This document shows, one piece after another, positions 10,101 through 19,602 of a stretch of DNA of 64,000 nt (within the stretch, counting starts at the first letter, position 1; each line of letters starts with the position of its first letter). The notes under the pieces were generated by a model. It was not told the DNA's origin and did no database searches. It worked only from the letters and a program-made list of their open reading frames with translations. A program made the position numbers and the translations under genes. Origin of the DNA: CAVQAH01 sp963784195 (GTDB lineage: Bacteria; Acidobacteriota; Vicinamibacteria; Vicinamibacterales; 2-12-FULL-66-21); assembly GCA_963784195.1 (NCBI GenBank), contig CAWARA010000002.1:1-64000 (forward strand). Reading direction: 5' to 3'.

Positions 10101-12270
10101 GAAGAGCGGAAACCAGTACCATCCGGGATGGCGCGGATTGAGCTGCGCGGCCCGCTCCACCATGGCGCAGCCCTGCTTCCAGTCGCCCGTATACGCCATC
10201 AATCGCCCCATCAAGGCAAGCGTTCCGCCGTCCATCGGGTTGAGCGCGAGGGCCTGCTCCGCCGCAGTCCGGAAGGCCTGGAACTCCTTGCGGAAGAATC
10301 GCACCTGTGCCAGCGCGATGTGTGCAAGGGCATTCGAAGGCGCGGCATCGGCCGCACGCCGCGCCGCCTCGAGTCCGCGGTCGAGGGGATCGGGCTTGAG
10401 GTTGAACCCGTTGGCGTACTCTTCGGAGCAAATGATCGAGAGCACGGCCCATCCGTCGGCATAACCCGGCGCCAGCTGGACACAATGCTCCAAGTCCGCC
10501 CGCGTCCTGGCATGTTCTTCAGACGTGCGACGCTCGTGGTATCCAAAACTGCGCAATACTGCCTCGTACGGGCTGATCTGGTCGGTCTCTTTGTTCCGGA
10601 GCGCTTCGCTCATGCTGTGAGGCAGAACGCCGTACCAGTCGGCGACCGAGGAAACGATCCGAGGGACGACGTCATCCTGCAGGGCAAATACCTCTTGCGC
10701 CCCCAAGGGACGATCGTAGGTTTCCGCCCAGAGATGAGCACCGGAAACCGCATCCACGAGCTGCACCGCGATGCGCAGCCGGGACCCTGCGTGGCGAAGG
10801 CTCCCTTCCATCACGTAGCGCGCGCCCAATTCCCTGCCCGCAGCGCGGACATCGACCGCCTCATTCACGAAACGCGACGTCGAGCTGCGCGCGATCACCT
10901 TCAGGTAGGAGAAACGCGACAGGCCGGTCACGATGTCCTCTGAAAGCCCCTCTGCCAGAGCCGTGAGATCTGCGTTGGCGCCGTTGTACTTGAATGGCAG
11001 CACCGCGACCCAGAAACCTTCCTCGGCGCGCGCGGCGCCCGAGTGGGTGCCCGAATTCGCTCGCTCTGCCTTTGCCGTAACTGTGCCGGCGCGACTCGGC
11101 GAGACCGCCGATCCGTCGCTCGCGGGAATCGCAAGCCCCGCCTTGCGAAGCCCGTCGAGTAGAGGCTCGAGCAGGCCGCTCGCGAAGTGCCAACTCTCGA
11201 TGTTCGAGCGCGCGTGTGCCGCAAACTCCGGATCGAGCGCCAACAGATCTCGGACCGCGGCCTCGGCTTCGGCACGCCGGCCGAGGTGACCGCAGGCCGA
11301 TGCCACGACGAGAAAGGGCCAGAAGAGACCGGGCACGTCCACCCGGTTCGCGCACTCGAGGGCCTGCTCGTACTCGCCCTTGTGGAAGTGGTCCCACAGG
11401 GGTGCGAAGTGCATCCAACCCGCGTGGTTGGCATTCAGCTCCATCGCGCGCCGCACGATCGCGGTGCCGCGCTCGAACTCGCGCGTGTGCACGATCTGCA
11501 GTCCCAGGATCCCGACGGCATCGGTGTTGAGCGGATTGAGCGCCATCGCGCGCTCGGCCGCGGGACCAAACGCCGCGAGGTCCCGCCGGAAGAAATGCAC
11601 TTGCGCCAGGGCGACGAGTGCGAACTGGTTTGCCCGATCGAGCTCCACCGCGCGGCGGCCGGCGGCGAGCGCGCGGTCGAGCGAAGTCGCGTCGCCCCCC
11701 GGAAAGCCAAACGCGTATTCGTCGACGTAGATCTGCGCCAGGCACGCCCACACGTCCGACCGCCGGTCGTCGCGCTCCACCACGCGCTGCAGCCGGCTTT
11801 TGAGCGCCGCGTAGGACGCGGGCGTAATCTGCTCTCGATAAGCGAAATACTCGAACTGCCACTCCACCGGCGCGAGATCGGCGTCGTCCTTCCGCCCCGT
11901 CGCGGACCGCATCGAATGCACGAGCACCCCGTAGCTGTCGGCGACAGTTGCGACGATGCGGGCGGCGACGTCGTCCTGCACCGAAAACATGCTCGACGTC
12001 TGGAGGTCCCGGTTGTACGTCTCGGCCCAGAGCTGCGCTCCCGTCTGGGTGTCCACGAGCTGGGCACTCACGCGAATCGCGGAACCTCCCTTGCGGATGC
12101 TTCCTTCGAGCACGTAGCGCGCGCTCTCCTTTGTGTCGAGACGCCGAGGCGCTCGCGACGACCGACAGATACCGAAACCGCGAAAGACCGGTCGTGATCT
12201 CTTCGCCGAGGCCGTCGGCGAACGACTCCGCCTCCGCGTCGCCGGAAGTCTTGAAAGGAACCACAGCGAC
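7149..12270 (-). repeat. four tandem FlgO-like/TPR coding modules
   Basis: Approximate module limits on the minus strand are 12270-11100, 11030-9810, 9750-8570 and 8515-7149. Modules 2 and 3 are strikingly alike at the DNA level: the block at 10900-11045 nearly repeats that at 9640-9785, so they look recently duplicated. Module 4 is the most divergent (AIAVLPFSDMSPAQDQEYLC). Confidence 0.8.
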
Positions 12271-13182
12271 CGAGAACTCCGCTGAGCTGATCGGCGGAGC
12301 GACTTCCCGTGGGCCGCTCGTGCCCGTCGGCGAGGACTGCTCCAGGAGATTGAAGGCGATGTCCCTGGCCGACTGGAACCGATGGTCCCGGTCCTTCTCC
12401 AGGCAATGCTTGACGATGCGGTCGAGAGCCGGCGAGATGTTCCGCCCCGACTCCGACAGCTCCGGCGGCTCGTCTCGCATGATTGCCGCCATCGTCTCGG
12501 CATTCGTGTCTCGCTTGAACGCCTTCTTCCCCGAGAGCAGCTCGTAGAGGATCGTTCCGAGCGAGAAGATGTCGGAGCGGTGGTCGACCGGCAATCCCTT
12601 CACCTGCTCGGGCGACATGTAGCCTGCGGTGCCCATGATCGTCCCCGGCTCCGTGTGGCCCGAGACGGTTGGCATGCTCATGTCCTTGCCTGGAGGCACG
12701 GTCTCGACTCGCTTCGCCAGGCCGAAGTCGAGGATCTTCAAGTGGCCGTCTCTGGTGACGAAGAGATTCTCGGGCTTCAGGTCGCGATGGACGATGCCCT
12801 TCCCGTGTGCGGCGGAGAGACCCCTGGCGACCTGGAGCGCGTATTCCACAGCCTGCTTCTGAGTGATCGGACCGGTCTCGAGCCTCCCGCGCAGCGTCTC
12901 CCCCTCGAGAAGCTCCATCACCGCGTAGGAGATCCCCCCCTGCGCGCCGAAGTCGAAGATGGACAGGATGTTCGGATGAGAGAGCGCCGCGACCGCTTTC
13001 GCCTCGCGCTCGAAGCGGGCCAGTGTGTCGGGATCGGCGGCGACGGCCTGCGGGAGGACCTTGATCGCCACGTCTCGGTCGAGCTTTTTATCCCGCGCGC
13101 GATAGACCTCCCCCATTCCACCCGCGCCCAGAGGCGCGAGGATCTCGTATGTACCGAGGCGGGTCCCGGCGGAAATCGTCAT
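7149..13182 (-). CDS. giant PknB-type Ser/Thr kinase with four tandem FlgO-like/TPR modules (one frameshift)
   Basis: Reads as one ~2,010-aa protein if one extra G near 12144 is ignored; the kinase frame runs 13182 to ~12145 and the other frame from there to the TGA at 7149. Kinase domain about 10-275: GAGGMGEVYRA, VAIKVLPQ, HRDLKPENLFV near 130, DFGLAKR, GTAGYMSPEQVKG, DIFSLGTILYELL. No transmembrane helix follows, so it is probably cytoplasmic, unlike its convergent neighbour. Four repeats of about 400-440 aa follow, each with a FlgO/TolB-N domain (VAVLPF..., RYV(L/M)EGS, AQLVD or VQLVDAVSG, (L)WAE or LWSER), then TPR helices. These effector-like halves are common once per protein in kinases and adenylate cyclases; four in tandem is unusual. 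At the frameshift the joined reading (VVASASRLDTKESARYVLEG) matches the equivalent point in modules 2 and 3, supporting one intact gene. The long plus-strand frame over this gene is a shadow. Confidence 0.85.
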
Positions 13183-13261
13183 CAGCTACAGGTTGGTGTG
13201 GCGGTCGATGCGTCGTAGATTACACGAACCAGGACCAACTAGAGAGACAAGGCCGCGTCGA

Positions 13262-16200
13262 TCAGCTCTTCGTCCTTACCGACGTGATGTTGTCAGTCGT
13301 CGTCAGATCGATCAGCAGGCGATTGGGGTCGATGCCGGCGCTGGTGGGCATTCCGCCTTCGCGAAGCTTCGGCGAGACCGCGCCGGAGCCTTCGGCGTAG
13401 GCGGGGCGCGGCATCGTCACCGTGATTGTTTGCTGCCCGGAGCGGATGCGGTGCTTTCGCGCATAGAACGGCTTGCCGGGCTCATCACCCTCTGCAAAGA
13501 TTCCGATCTCTATCCAGTCATCCATCGGCACCTCAATCTCGACGCCGGCGTTGTCGACCACCACCTTGCGCGTCTTCACGTTGAGCGTGACCTGCCACGT
13601 GCCGTCCCCGGTCTGCCTCGCCGTGGCTTCCTCCGCCTCGAGCTCCCAATACGTGTTGGCCTCGAAGAGATCGTGCAGCAGGGAGTGGAACGTTTCCGGC
13701 GTGACTGCCGCTAGCTCGCGATAAAGATCGATCGTGGTCGGCAAAGGCGGACGTCCGCCCCCATGCTTTTCCAGCAGCCGTCGCAGCGCCTCGTGTACGC
13801 GCTCCTTGCCGATGTACTCGCCCAGCGCATACAGCGCGAGGGGCCCTTTGCGATAAAAGAGAAAACTATCGGTGGCGCGAAGCAGCGGAGGCATGGCAGG
13901 CGACCGCGGGCGGCCATACTCGAGACGCAAGAAACGCAAGTAGCGGCGGAGATGCTCGGGCCCGAGCGTCTCCTCTATCAGTCGCATCGACGAGTACGTC
14001 GCGAGGCTCTCGGACAGCACCCCGGCTCCTTCGACGCGCGCGTAGACGAGTTGAGTGCCCCACCACTGGTGCGCAATCTCGTGTGCCACCACCGCGAAAG
14101 GAAGATCGGGATCCTGCTCGGCCCGTGGATTCAGCAGCGAGAACCCCTCTCGATAGTCGATGGTATTGCCGTCGGCGTGCATCCCCCTGGCGCGGCCGGG
14201 ATGTTCGACGAACCTGACGTGGCGAAACGGGTAAGGACCGAACTGCGTCGTGTAGTAACTCAGCGACGCTTGCGCACTTCGCGCGATGCGGTCCAGATTC
14301 TGCGTGTGACTCGGGTGATGGAAGATTTGGATCGATACCTTCTGACGCTGGCCCCGTCCATTCTTCTTCACGCACAGCGTAATTGGCGGAGAACACCGCG
14401 AACTCATTCCCAATTGGGGTGTCGGTGACGTAGTGGAAGTAGCGGCGCCCGCTCTGCGTCCATGTGCGACGCAGCGCGCCTGGCGCGACGGCAGTCTGAT
14501 CCGCCGTGGTGCCCACGACCGTTTCGACGACGACATGGTCGACGCGAGCGCGAGGCGCCTCGGTGTCGTCGAGAGATGGAATGGCGGGGCGCGGAGCAAG
14601 TCCATGCGCCTGGCGCTCAGCAGCATCACTGAGCTCGCGATTCGGTTGATAGCCGATGGCAGGCAGCCAACCCAGATTGGTGAAGTAGGTGCCGTTCGCG
14701 ACGACCGAGGCATCGACTCCCTCGTTCGTGAAGCCACGCTGTTCGTGCCGCACGTCGAAGCGCAGCTCGAGTGAATCGCCTGGCTGCAGCGGCTTCTCCA
14801 GCGAATAGATTCGGTGTCCCAGCTCGTCGTCCAGGGCCACGCGAGCAACGGGCCGGTCGAAGGTGGCTTCGCCCGTCGCGACTCCCGGGGCTGGGGCCAG
14901 GTGGATGGAGTCGATGGCCATCGGGCTGCTGTTCACGAGACGGTACGTGCCGCGGATCTCCACCTCACGCCGCTCGGGATAGATCTCGACGTGCAGGTTG
15001 ATACCCGTCAATCCGGGTTGGGGGACTCCTTCGTGCTGGCCGTACCGCCGCTCGTACTCGGCGCGCTGTTCCATCCAGTCGGCAGCGGTGCGGTACGCAT
15101 TCAGCACGTTCGTGTTGTAGAAGATGAACCCGCCGGCCGTGACGATCAGCGTCACCGCTGCCGCCGTCACCCCCGCAGTCGCACGGGTGAAGCGGCGACG
15201 CGCCATCCGGAGACGCACGCCGAGACCGGCTTCCCGGCCCCGCGTCAGGAGCAGCCTCGCAGCAACCGCGAGCAGCAGCGCCCACGCGGCCCAATACAGC
15301 TTGAACCAGAGCCACGGTCCAACGAACGGGCCGAATCCGGTCATCGGCGTGTACGACCAGCCGAGATCAGATCCATAGACGAGCAGCTTGTGCTGAATGC
15401 CGAGCCTCGGGGCGAACACGATGAACCCATAGGCGCCGAGCGCCGCGACGTGGCCCAACTGCTTCTGACCCACGACCTCGTGCACGACAAGCACGAGCAG
15501 CGCGAAGAGGAGGTAATCGGCGAGCTGAAATCCGAAGAGGGCCGTCAGGTAGATGCGCATGTCGAACTCGGGATAACCGAGAACGACCTGCACGAGCATT
15601 CCTGCCGCTAACAGGATCGTCATCCACGCGGCGACGACGAGACCGAGGCCGAGGAACTTGCCGAGGAAGAGGGCCCACTCCGGCACCGGCGCCGTGTCCA
15701 CGATCTCGCTCACGCCGGCGTCGCGCTCGCGCCAGACCAGTTCGCCGGCGTAGAAGATGATGAGGAGCGGGATGATGATCCAGAGGGTCCCCACAGTGCG
15801 CAGCGACGGCGCGTAGAACGCGAGCACTTCCTCGGTTCTGGGGAGCAGCGGGATTTCCTCCATGTGCAGCATCCACTCGGTTGAGACGAATGCCGAGCCG
15901 AAGGCCAGCGCGCCAACGAGCGTGAGCCCGGTGCGGCTCCACGCGATCGCGCGGAATGACGTCCACCCGATCGCGAGCGTCTGGCGCGCGGCGGTCGCGA
16001 AGCCAAACCGGCGCTGAACGTCGCGGCGGACAAGTCGCTCGCGCACCCCTCGACTTCGCTCGGGATGACCCTGAGCCTGTCGAAGGGTCAGGCCAGGCGC
16101 GTGCGCAAAATCCTGCCGGAAACGTCGGTACGTGATCGCGAGCGCGCCCATTCCGACGCCAATCCAGACGAGCCGATTCGCCAGCATCAGCCCTTCCAGC

Positions 16201-16877
16201 GCGAAGAGACGCGTGTTCCATTCAATCGGTGACGAGGCCTCCTGTTCGCGCACGATGCTGACGAACCCGACGAGATCGACCAGCCGCGCGAGTTCCCGCT
16301 GCTGAAAGAGCCCCGCCATCCCTATTGCGATCGCCGAGGCGACGAGGAGGATCACGCTCGCGAGGTAGGCTGCCATCGCGCGACCGTGTCGGACGGCCAC
16401 CGCAAACTGGATTGCGGTCGCGGCAAAGGCAGTCGGCAGTGCGATGACGAAGTAGGCCGCGAGATGCCCGACCGGCCGGAATGGGCCAAGCAAGAGGGAA
16501 GAGAGTAGCAATCCTACCTGCAGGGCGAGCAGCATCGACGCGTTGAGGACGAAGGCCGCGAGGAATCGTCCGCCGAGATAGTCGGCCTTGCTGACCGGCG
16601 CGGTGTACGTGAGCGGATGCATCCGCGTTTCGACGTCACGCGCCCCTGCCTCGCCGGCGACGGCCCCGGTCAGCAGGAGCCAGATCACGACCCCCATCAA
16701 CGCCAGGAACGCGACGCCGTTTGGCGCGTTGAGGAAGGCGACTTCCTCAGGCGTGTCGGCCCCGGCGGCGAGCATGATCAGGAATCCGAAGGCAAACAGG
16801 ACGACGAAATAGACCCACGTCGAGACACGCCGCGCCTGGTAAGCGAGCTCGAAGCGGAAGATCTCCCGGAATTTCAT
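13262..16877 (-). CDS. ABC transporter permease fused to M1-family aminopeptidase (one frameshift)
   Basis: About 1,200 aa when one extra base in the GGGG run near 14352-14355 is ignored; the joined reading AVREEEWTGQRQKVSIQIF is smooth. The first half has two sets of hydrophobic helices (from MKFREIFRFELAYQARRVS) of the ABC-2 type, split by a hydrophilic linker near 16050. The second half is an M1 peptidase: an N-terminal beta domain (TGINLHVEIYPERREVEIRG), then the zinc motif HEIAHQWWG at about 14083-14057 with downstream SESLATYSS supplying the third zinc ligand. Such permease-M1 fusions are known in Bacteroidetes and Acidobacteriota. The ATG overlaps the ATPase stop (16874-16877, ATGA), so the two are co-translated. 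Two palindromic repeats lie inside it in frame (16046-16092 and 13352-13403). A peptide-processing exporter is plausible. Confidence 0.9.
13352..13403 (-). repeat. In-frame palindromic repeat, family B (copy 1)
   Basis: 52 bp, matching 46085-46136 at 47 of 52 positions. It is read on the minus strand as AYAEGSGAVSPKLREGG inside the M1 peptidase C-terminal region; the other copy is read as AYAKGFGDVSPKLREGG inside a deacetylase. Confidence 0.85.
16046..16092 (-). repeat. In-frame palindromic repeat, family A (full copy)
   Basis: An imperfect palindrome: the arms CCCCTCGACTTCGCTCGGG and CCCTGAGCCTGTCGAAGGG are near inverse complements. On the minus strand it is read as LRQAQGHPERSRGVR in the linker between the two permease helix sets. 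17 bases match 4441-4457 in inverse orientation. Confidence 0.75.
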
Positions 16878-17874
16878 TTCCTCCGGGGGACTTCGTCCCC
16901 CGGACCCCCTTGCGCCGTCGCTCGCGGGGGCCCCTCGCCCCGCTCCGCTCCGGCGGGGCGCGCCCTTGGCGCGCCTACGACCGCGTCTTCACCGGGCTTG
17001 GCGAAGAAACCTGCCATGGTACTGAAGTAGACATCTTCGAGGTCCGGCTCCGAGGGTTCGAAGCCGGGGCCAGGCTTCGCGTCGCTGTAGACGTGCGCGA
17101 TCGTGCGCCCGGCGAGGAGCTTCGTCGAGATCACGGCGTGCGTCTGCTCCAGCGCAGGGAGCTCTTCCTTCGAGATCACGCGGCGCCAGATCCGGCCATG
17201 GAGATCATCGACGGCGCGCAAGGGCTCGGCTTCGAGCAGGATCTCCCCCTGGTCGATGATCGCCATCCGCGTGCACAGTTCACTCACATCGTCGACGATA
17301 TGCGTCGAGAGGAGGACGACGCTGTTCTCGCCCAGCTCGCTCAACAGATTTAAGAACCGCACGCGCTCAGCCGGGTCGAGGCCCGCCGTCGGTTCGTCCA
17401 CGATCATCAGCGTCGGATTGCCCAGGAGCGCCACGGCGACGCCAAAGCGCTGCCGCATGCCACCCGAGTAGCCACCCAGCTTCTGCTTGCGGACGTCCCA
17501 CAGGTTCGTCTGCCGGAGGAGCGCCTCGACGACCTCTCTTGCGCGCGCGCCGCTCGCCGATGCCCTTGAGCACGGCGAAGTGATCGAGCAGGTTCTCCGC
17601 GCTTACCTTGGGATAGACGCCGAACTCCTGCGGCAGGTAGCCGAGCGTCTTGCGGACGTCATCCTTCTGGCGCAGCACGTCGAGCTCGCCCAGACCGGAT
17701 CGAGCCCTCGTCCGGCTCCTGCAGGGTCGCGATCGTGCGCATCAACGTGGACTTCCCCGAACCGTTGGGACCGAGCAGGCCGTACATGCCCGACGGAATC
17801 GTGAGGGTCACCTCCTTGAGCGCTTGCACGCCGTTGGCGTAGGTCTTGGATACGCCGCGAATGTGTAATTCCAT
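16874..17874 (-). CDS. ABC transporter ATP-binding protein (two frameshifts)
   Basis: About 330 aa when two single-base insertions are discounted, near 17690 (GGG run) and 17541-17552 (GC repeat). Fragments in order: ELHIRGVSKTYANGVQAL with Walker A LLGPNGSGKSTLMRT; the middle segment KTLGYLPQEFGVYPKVSAEN with the Q-loop glutamine; then the signature SGGMRQR and Walker B LMIVDEPTAGLDP and the switch histidine in LLSTHIVDDV. It powers the permease encoded next, with which its stop overlaps. Oddity: the C-terminal tail (from about GEDAVVGAPRARPAG) is encoded by GC-rich hairpin repeat DNA at about 16880-16985 and looks like a non-native extension. Confidence 0.88.
16883..16903. repeat. CTTCG-loop hairpin repeat (copy 1)
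   Basis: Perfect 8-bp arms CCGGGGGA/TCCCCCGG around the loop CTTCG. It encodes the last residues of the ABC ATPase and precedes further GC-rich inverted repeats up to about 16985. It matches the architecture of 19297-19317. Confidence 0.75.
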
Positions 17875-17955
17875 GGTGGCTGTGGTTAGGGCACGGTTGC
17901 CCGCGGCGCATCGTCAGGTGCGATCGCCCGATCTCGAGTCCCCGCGTTCGGTGCA

Positions 17956-19284
17956 TTACTGGCGCGCCGGACTTCGCCCCTGTTCCGCGAAGGCCTGCGC
18001 GATGTTCAGCGCAATCGACTTCGTGTCCGCGTACGAAATGTTGGTCATCACGGCGACGACGAGCCCGCGTTCCGGAAACGTCATGAGGTACGTCGTGCCA
18101 CCGATGAACTCTTCTTTGCTGCCATGGCCCGCCATCCGCGTGGGTTGGCCCGCAAGCGGATGCGTCTCGATCTCCCAGCCAAGGCCGTAGCCGGTCTCCT
18201 CACCGGAGGCCAGCCGCTGCGGTGTCTGGAGCAGTTGAACGGTGCCGGGCTTCAGCAGCTTGCCGCCTTGGGCGCCGACTTGTCCGCCGTAGCCTTGGCG
18301 GAGGTGGAAGCCCTGGCGGAGGTCGCTGTTGATGCCCATCCCGAACCGCACCAGGTCAGACGGCGTGGACAGGAACGCGGCGGCGCCAGCGTAGCAGGAA
18401 TGGTCCCCGACGCGCGCCGGCTTTGGCCCATATCGTGTATCCGCCGCAAGCCCAAACCTCGGCCAGTAGAACGTCGCTCGATCCGGGATCGCCTCGATCG
18501 AAACGTCAACCGTCGTGTCGCGCATGTCCAGCGGGTCGAAGACCTGCGTGCGCATGAACGCAAAGAACGGCTCATTCGCGGCCGCTTCGACCGCGGCGCT
18601 CACGAGGATCCAGCCGTAGCTCGAAGGGTGGTACTTGGTGCCCGGCTCGAACAACAGCTCGCGCTGCGCGAAGTCATCCAGCTGCAACCCGTCGACCGTT
18701 CGCTCGCAGCGCCCAACCAGCCGTCCTTCGTCACTGATGACATCGGCCGACAGTTGCGCCTCGCCACCATGGTCGGTCGTGACGCCTCCCACCTGCGCCA
18801 TCAACTGGCGCAGCGTCACGGGCCACGGCTTCTTCGGGAACTCAGGCACGTGCACCTGGATCTGGTCGTCCAGGTGCAGCCTGTTTTTCTCGAGCAGCAG
18901 CCCGACGGCGGCCGAGGTGAGTGCTTTGGATGCGTCTGCGACCCTGAACCCAGTATCTGGTGTGACGGGCACCTGGTTCTCGAGATTCGCCCAGCCAAAG
19001 CCCTCGGCCCACACGATGTCACCATCGACGCCGACCGCCACCGAGAGTCCCGGCAGGTTCTGCTGGATGAGACCGGCGCGCATGATGTGTCGCCCGCGTT
19101 CCACCGCGTCGGTCCATTTTCGCGAGGGGTCCGAATGCGTCACGGATCGCACATGCTGCGGGTCCGGGTGCAGGATCGGCGCCGTGACGCTCTTGTATGC
19201 CCAGAGTCCCAGAATCGCTGCGAGCAGCATGCCGATGGCCGCGACGATCAGCGCAAGCCAGGTTGAAATTCGATTCTTTACCAC
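17956..19284 (-). CDS. LACTB-like serine hydrolase/beta-lactamase-fold protein lacking the SxxK serine
   Basis: 442 aa from a GTG at 19284, with an N-terminal membrane anchor (LALIVAAIGMLLAAILGLWAY). The fold matches class C beta-lactamase/LACTB proteins: LPGLSVAVGVDGDIVWAEGFG, VGLLLEKNRLHLDDQI, and VFDPLDMRDTT. The canonical catalytic motifs are not: the SxxK box reads FRVADASKALTS (aspartate in place of the serine), the YxN box reads HPSSYGW, and the usual HxSG segment reads MAQVGGV. It is therefore probably a pseudoenzyme or a divergent clade with different chemistry. Residues around FHLRQGYGGQVGAQGG come from an inserted palindromic repeat (18279-18308). It leads the operon with the ABC ATPase and permease-M1 genes (81 bp gap) and is served by the promoter at 19454-19482. 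Confidence 0.85.
   Translation of the reverse strand: MVKNRISTWLALIVAAIGMLLAAILGLWAYKSVTAPILHPDPQHVRSVTHSDPSRKWTDAVERGRHIMRAGLIQQNLPGLSVAVGVDGDIVWAEGFGWANLENQVPVTPDTGFRVADASKALTSAAVGLLLEKNRLHLDDQIQVHVPEFPKKPWPVTLRQLMAQVGGVTTDHGGEAQLSADVISDEGRLVGRCERTVDGLQLDDFAQRELLFEPGTKYHPSSYGWILVSAAVEAAANEPFFAFMRTQVFDPLDMRDTTVDVSIEAIPDRATFYWPRFGLAADTRYGPKPARVGDHSCYAGAAAFLSTPSDLVRFGMGINSDLRQGFHLRQGYGGQVGAQGGKLLKPGTVQLLQTPQRLASGEETGYGLGWEIETHPLAGQPTRMAGHGSKEEFIGGTTYLMTFPERGLVVAVMTNISYADTKSIALNIAQAFAEQGRSPARQ
17965..17999. repeat. 35-bp interspersed repeat (copy 1)
   Basis: Matches 35261-35295 at 32 of 35 positions, including 23 identical consecutive bases. It encodes the C-terminus of the serine hydrolase (AFAEQGRSP). 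Confidence 0.7.
18279..18308 (-). repeat. In-frame palindromic repeat, family C
   Basis: The minus strand reads LRQGYGGQ between two native-looking segments of the serine hydrolase (MGINSDLRQG... and GGKLLKPGTVQLLQ). The DNA carries paired CCGCC/GGCGG arms, typical of a palindromic interspersed element. No second copy is seen in this window. Confidence 0.5.
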
Positions 19285-19296
19285 GTTTCAGTCTCA

Positions 19297-19317
19297 CCGA
19301 GGGGCTTCGCCCCTCGG
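19297..19317. repeat. CTTCG-loop hairpin repeat (copy 2)
   Basis: Perfect 8-bp arms CCGAGGGG/CCCCTCGG around CTTCG. It lies in the 5' leader of the serine hydrolase gene, with 12 bases between its 3' edge and the GTG start, close enough to influence ribosome access. Confidence 0.75.
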
Positions 19318-19453
19318 ACTCCCCAACACGCTCTCTCGCGAGGCTCGCTCGCACCGTGGCGGCCAACGGCAGGTTTATGAGATGGCTTCTACTGCCGTTT
19401 CAAGATGAAGTGGCCACCTCCTGGTCGTACCGCAGTTCCGTACCGGCGGCATA

Positions 19454-19482
19454 ACTTTATTATGCAAAGTTATTTGCGTCAA
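19454..19482 (-). promoter_or_regulatory. sigma-70-like promoter with embedded palindrome (copy 1)
   Basis: On the minus strand: TTGACG (19482-19477), 17-bp spacer, TAAAGT (19459-19454). The 17-bp palindrome ACTTTGCATAATAAAGT (19470-19454) spans the -10 region. It matches 47346-47318 at 23 of 29 positions with identical spacing. It should drive the serine hydrolase/ABC/M1 operon with a leader of about 160 bases. Confidence 0.75.
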
Positions 19483-19602
19483 TGCGCTTCACTTTCGTGG
19501 GTGTTTTTCTGCCGCCGTCACCGCGTGATCGGTCGCCGCTCTTGATGGTCGACGCGCAAGATCAAGAGTTCGTCAGCATGACGCTGGTAGTAAAGTTCGT
19601 TC

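Noticed and set aside
8538..10943. 801-codon plus-strand open frame
   Set aside because: It lies opposite the giant kinase; the minus strand shows real FlgO/TPR domain content, while this frame is composition-driven and has no domains.
18124..19266. 380-codon plus-strand open frame
   Set aside because: Shadow of the serine hydrolase on the minus strand.
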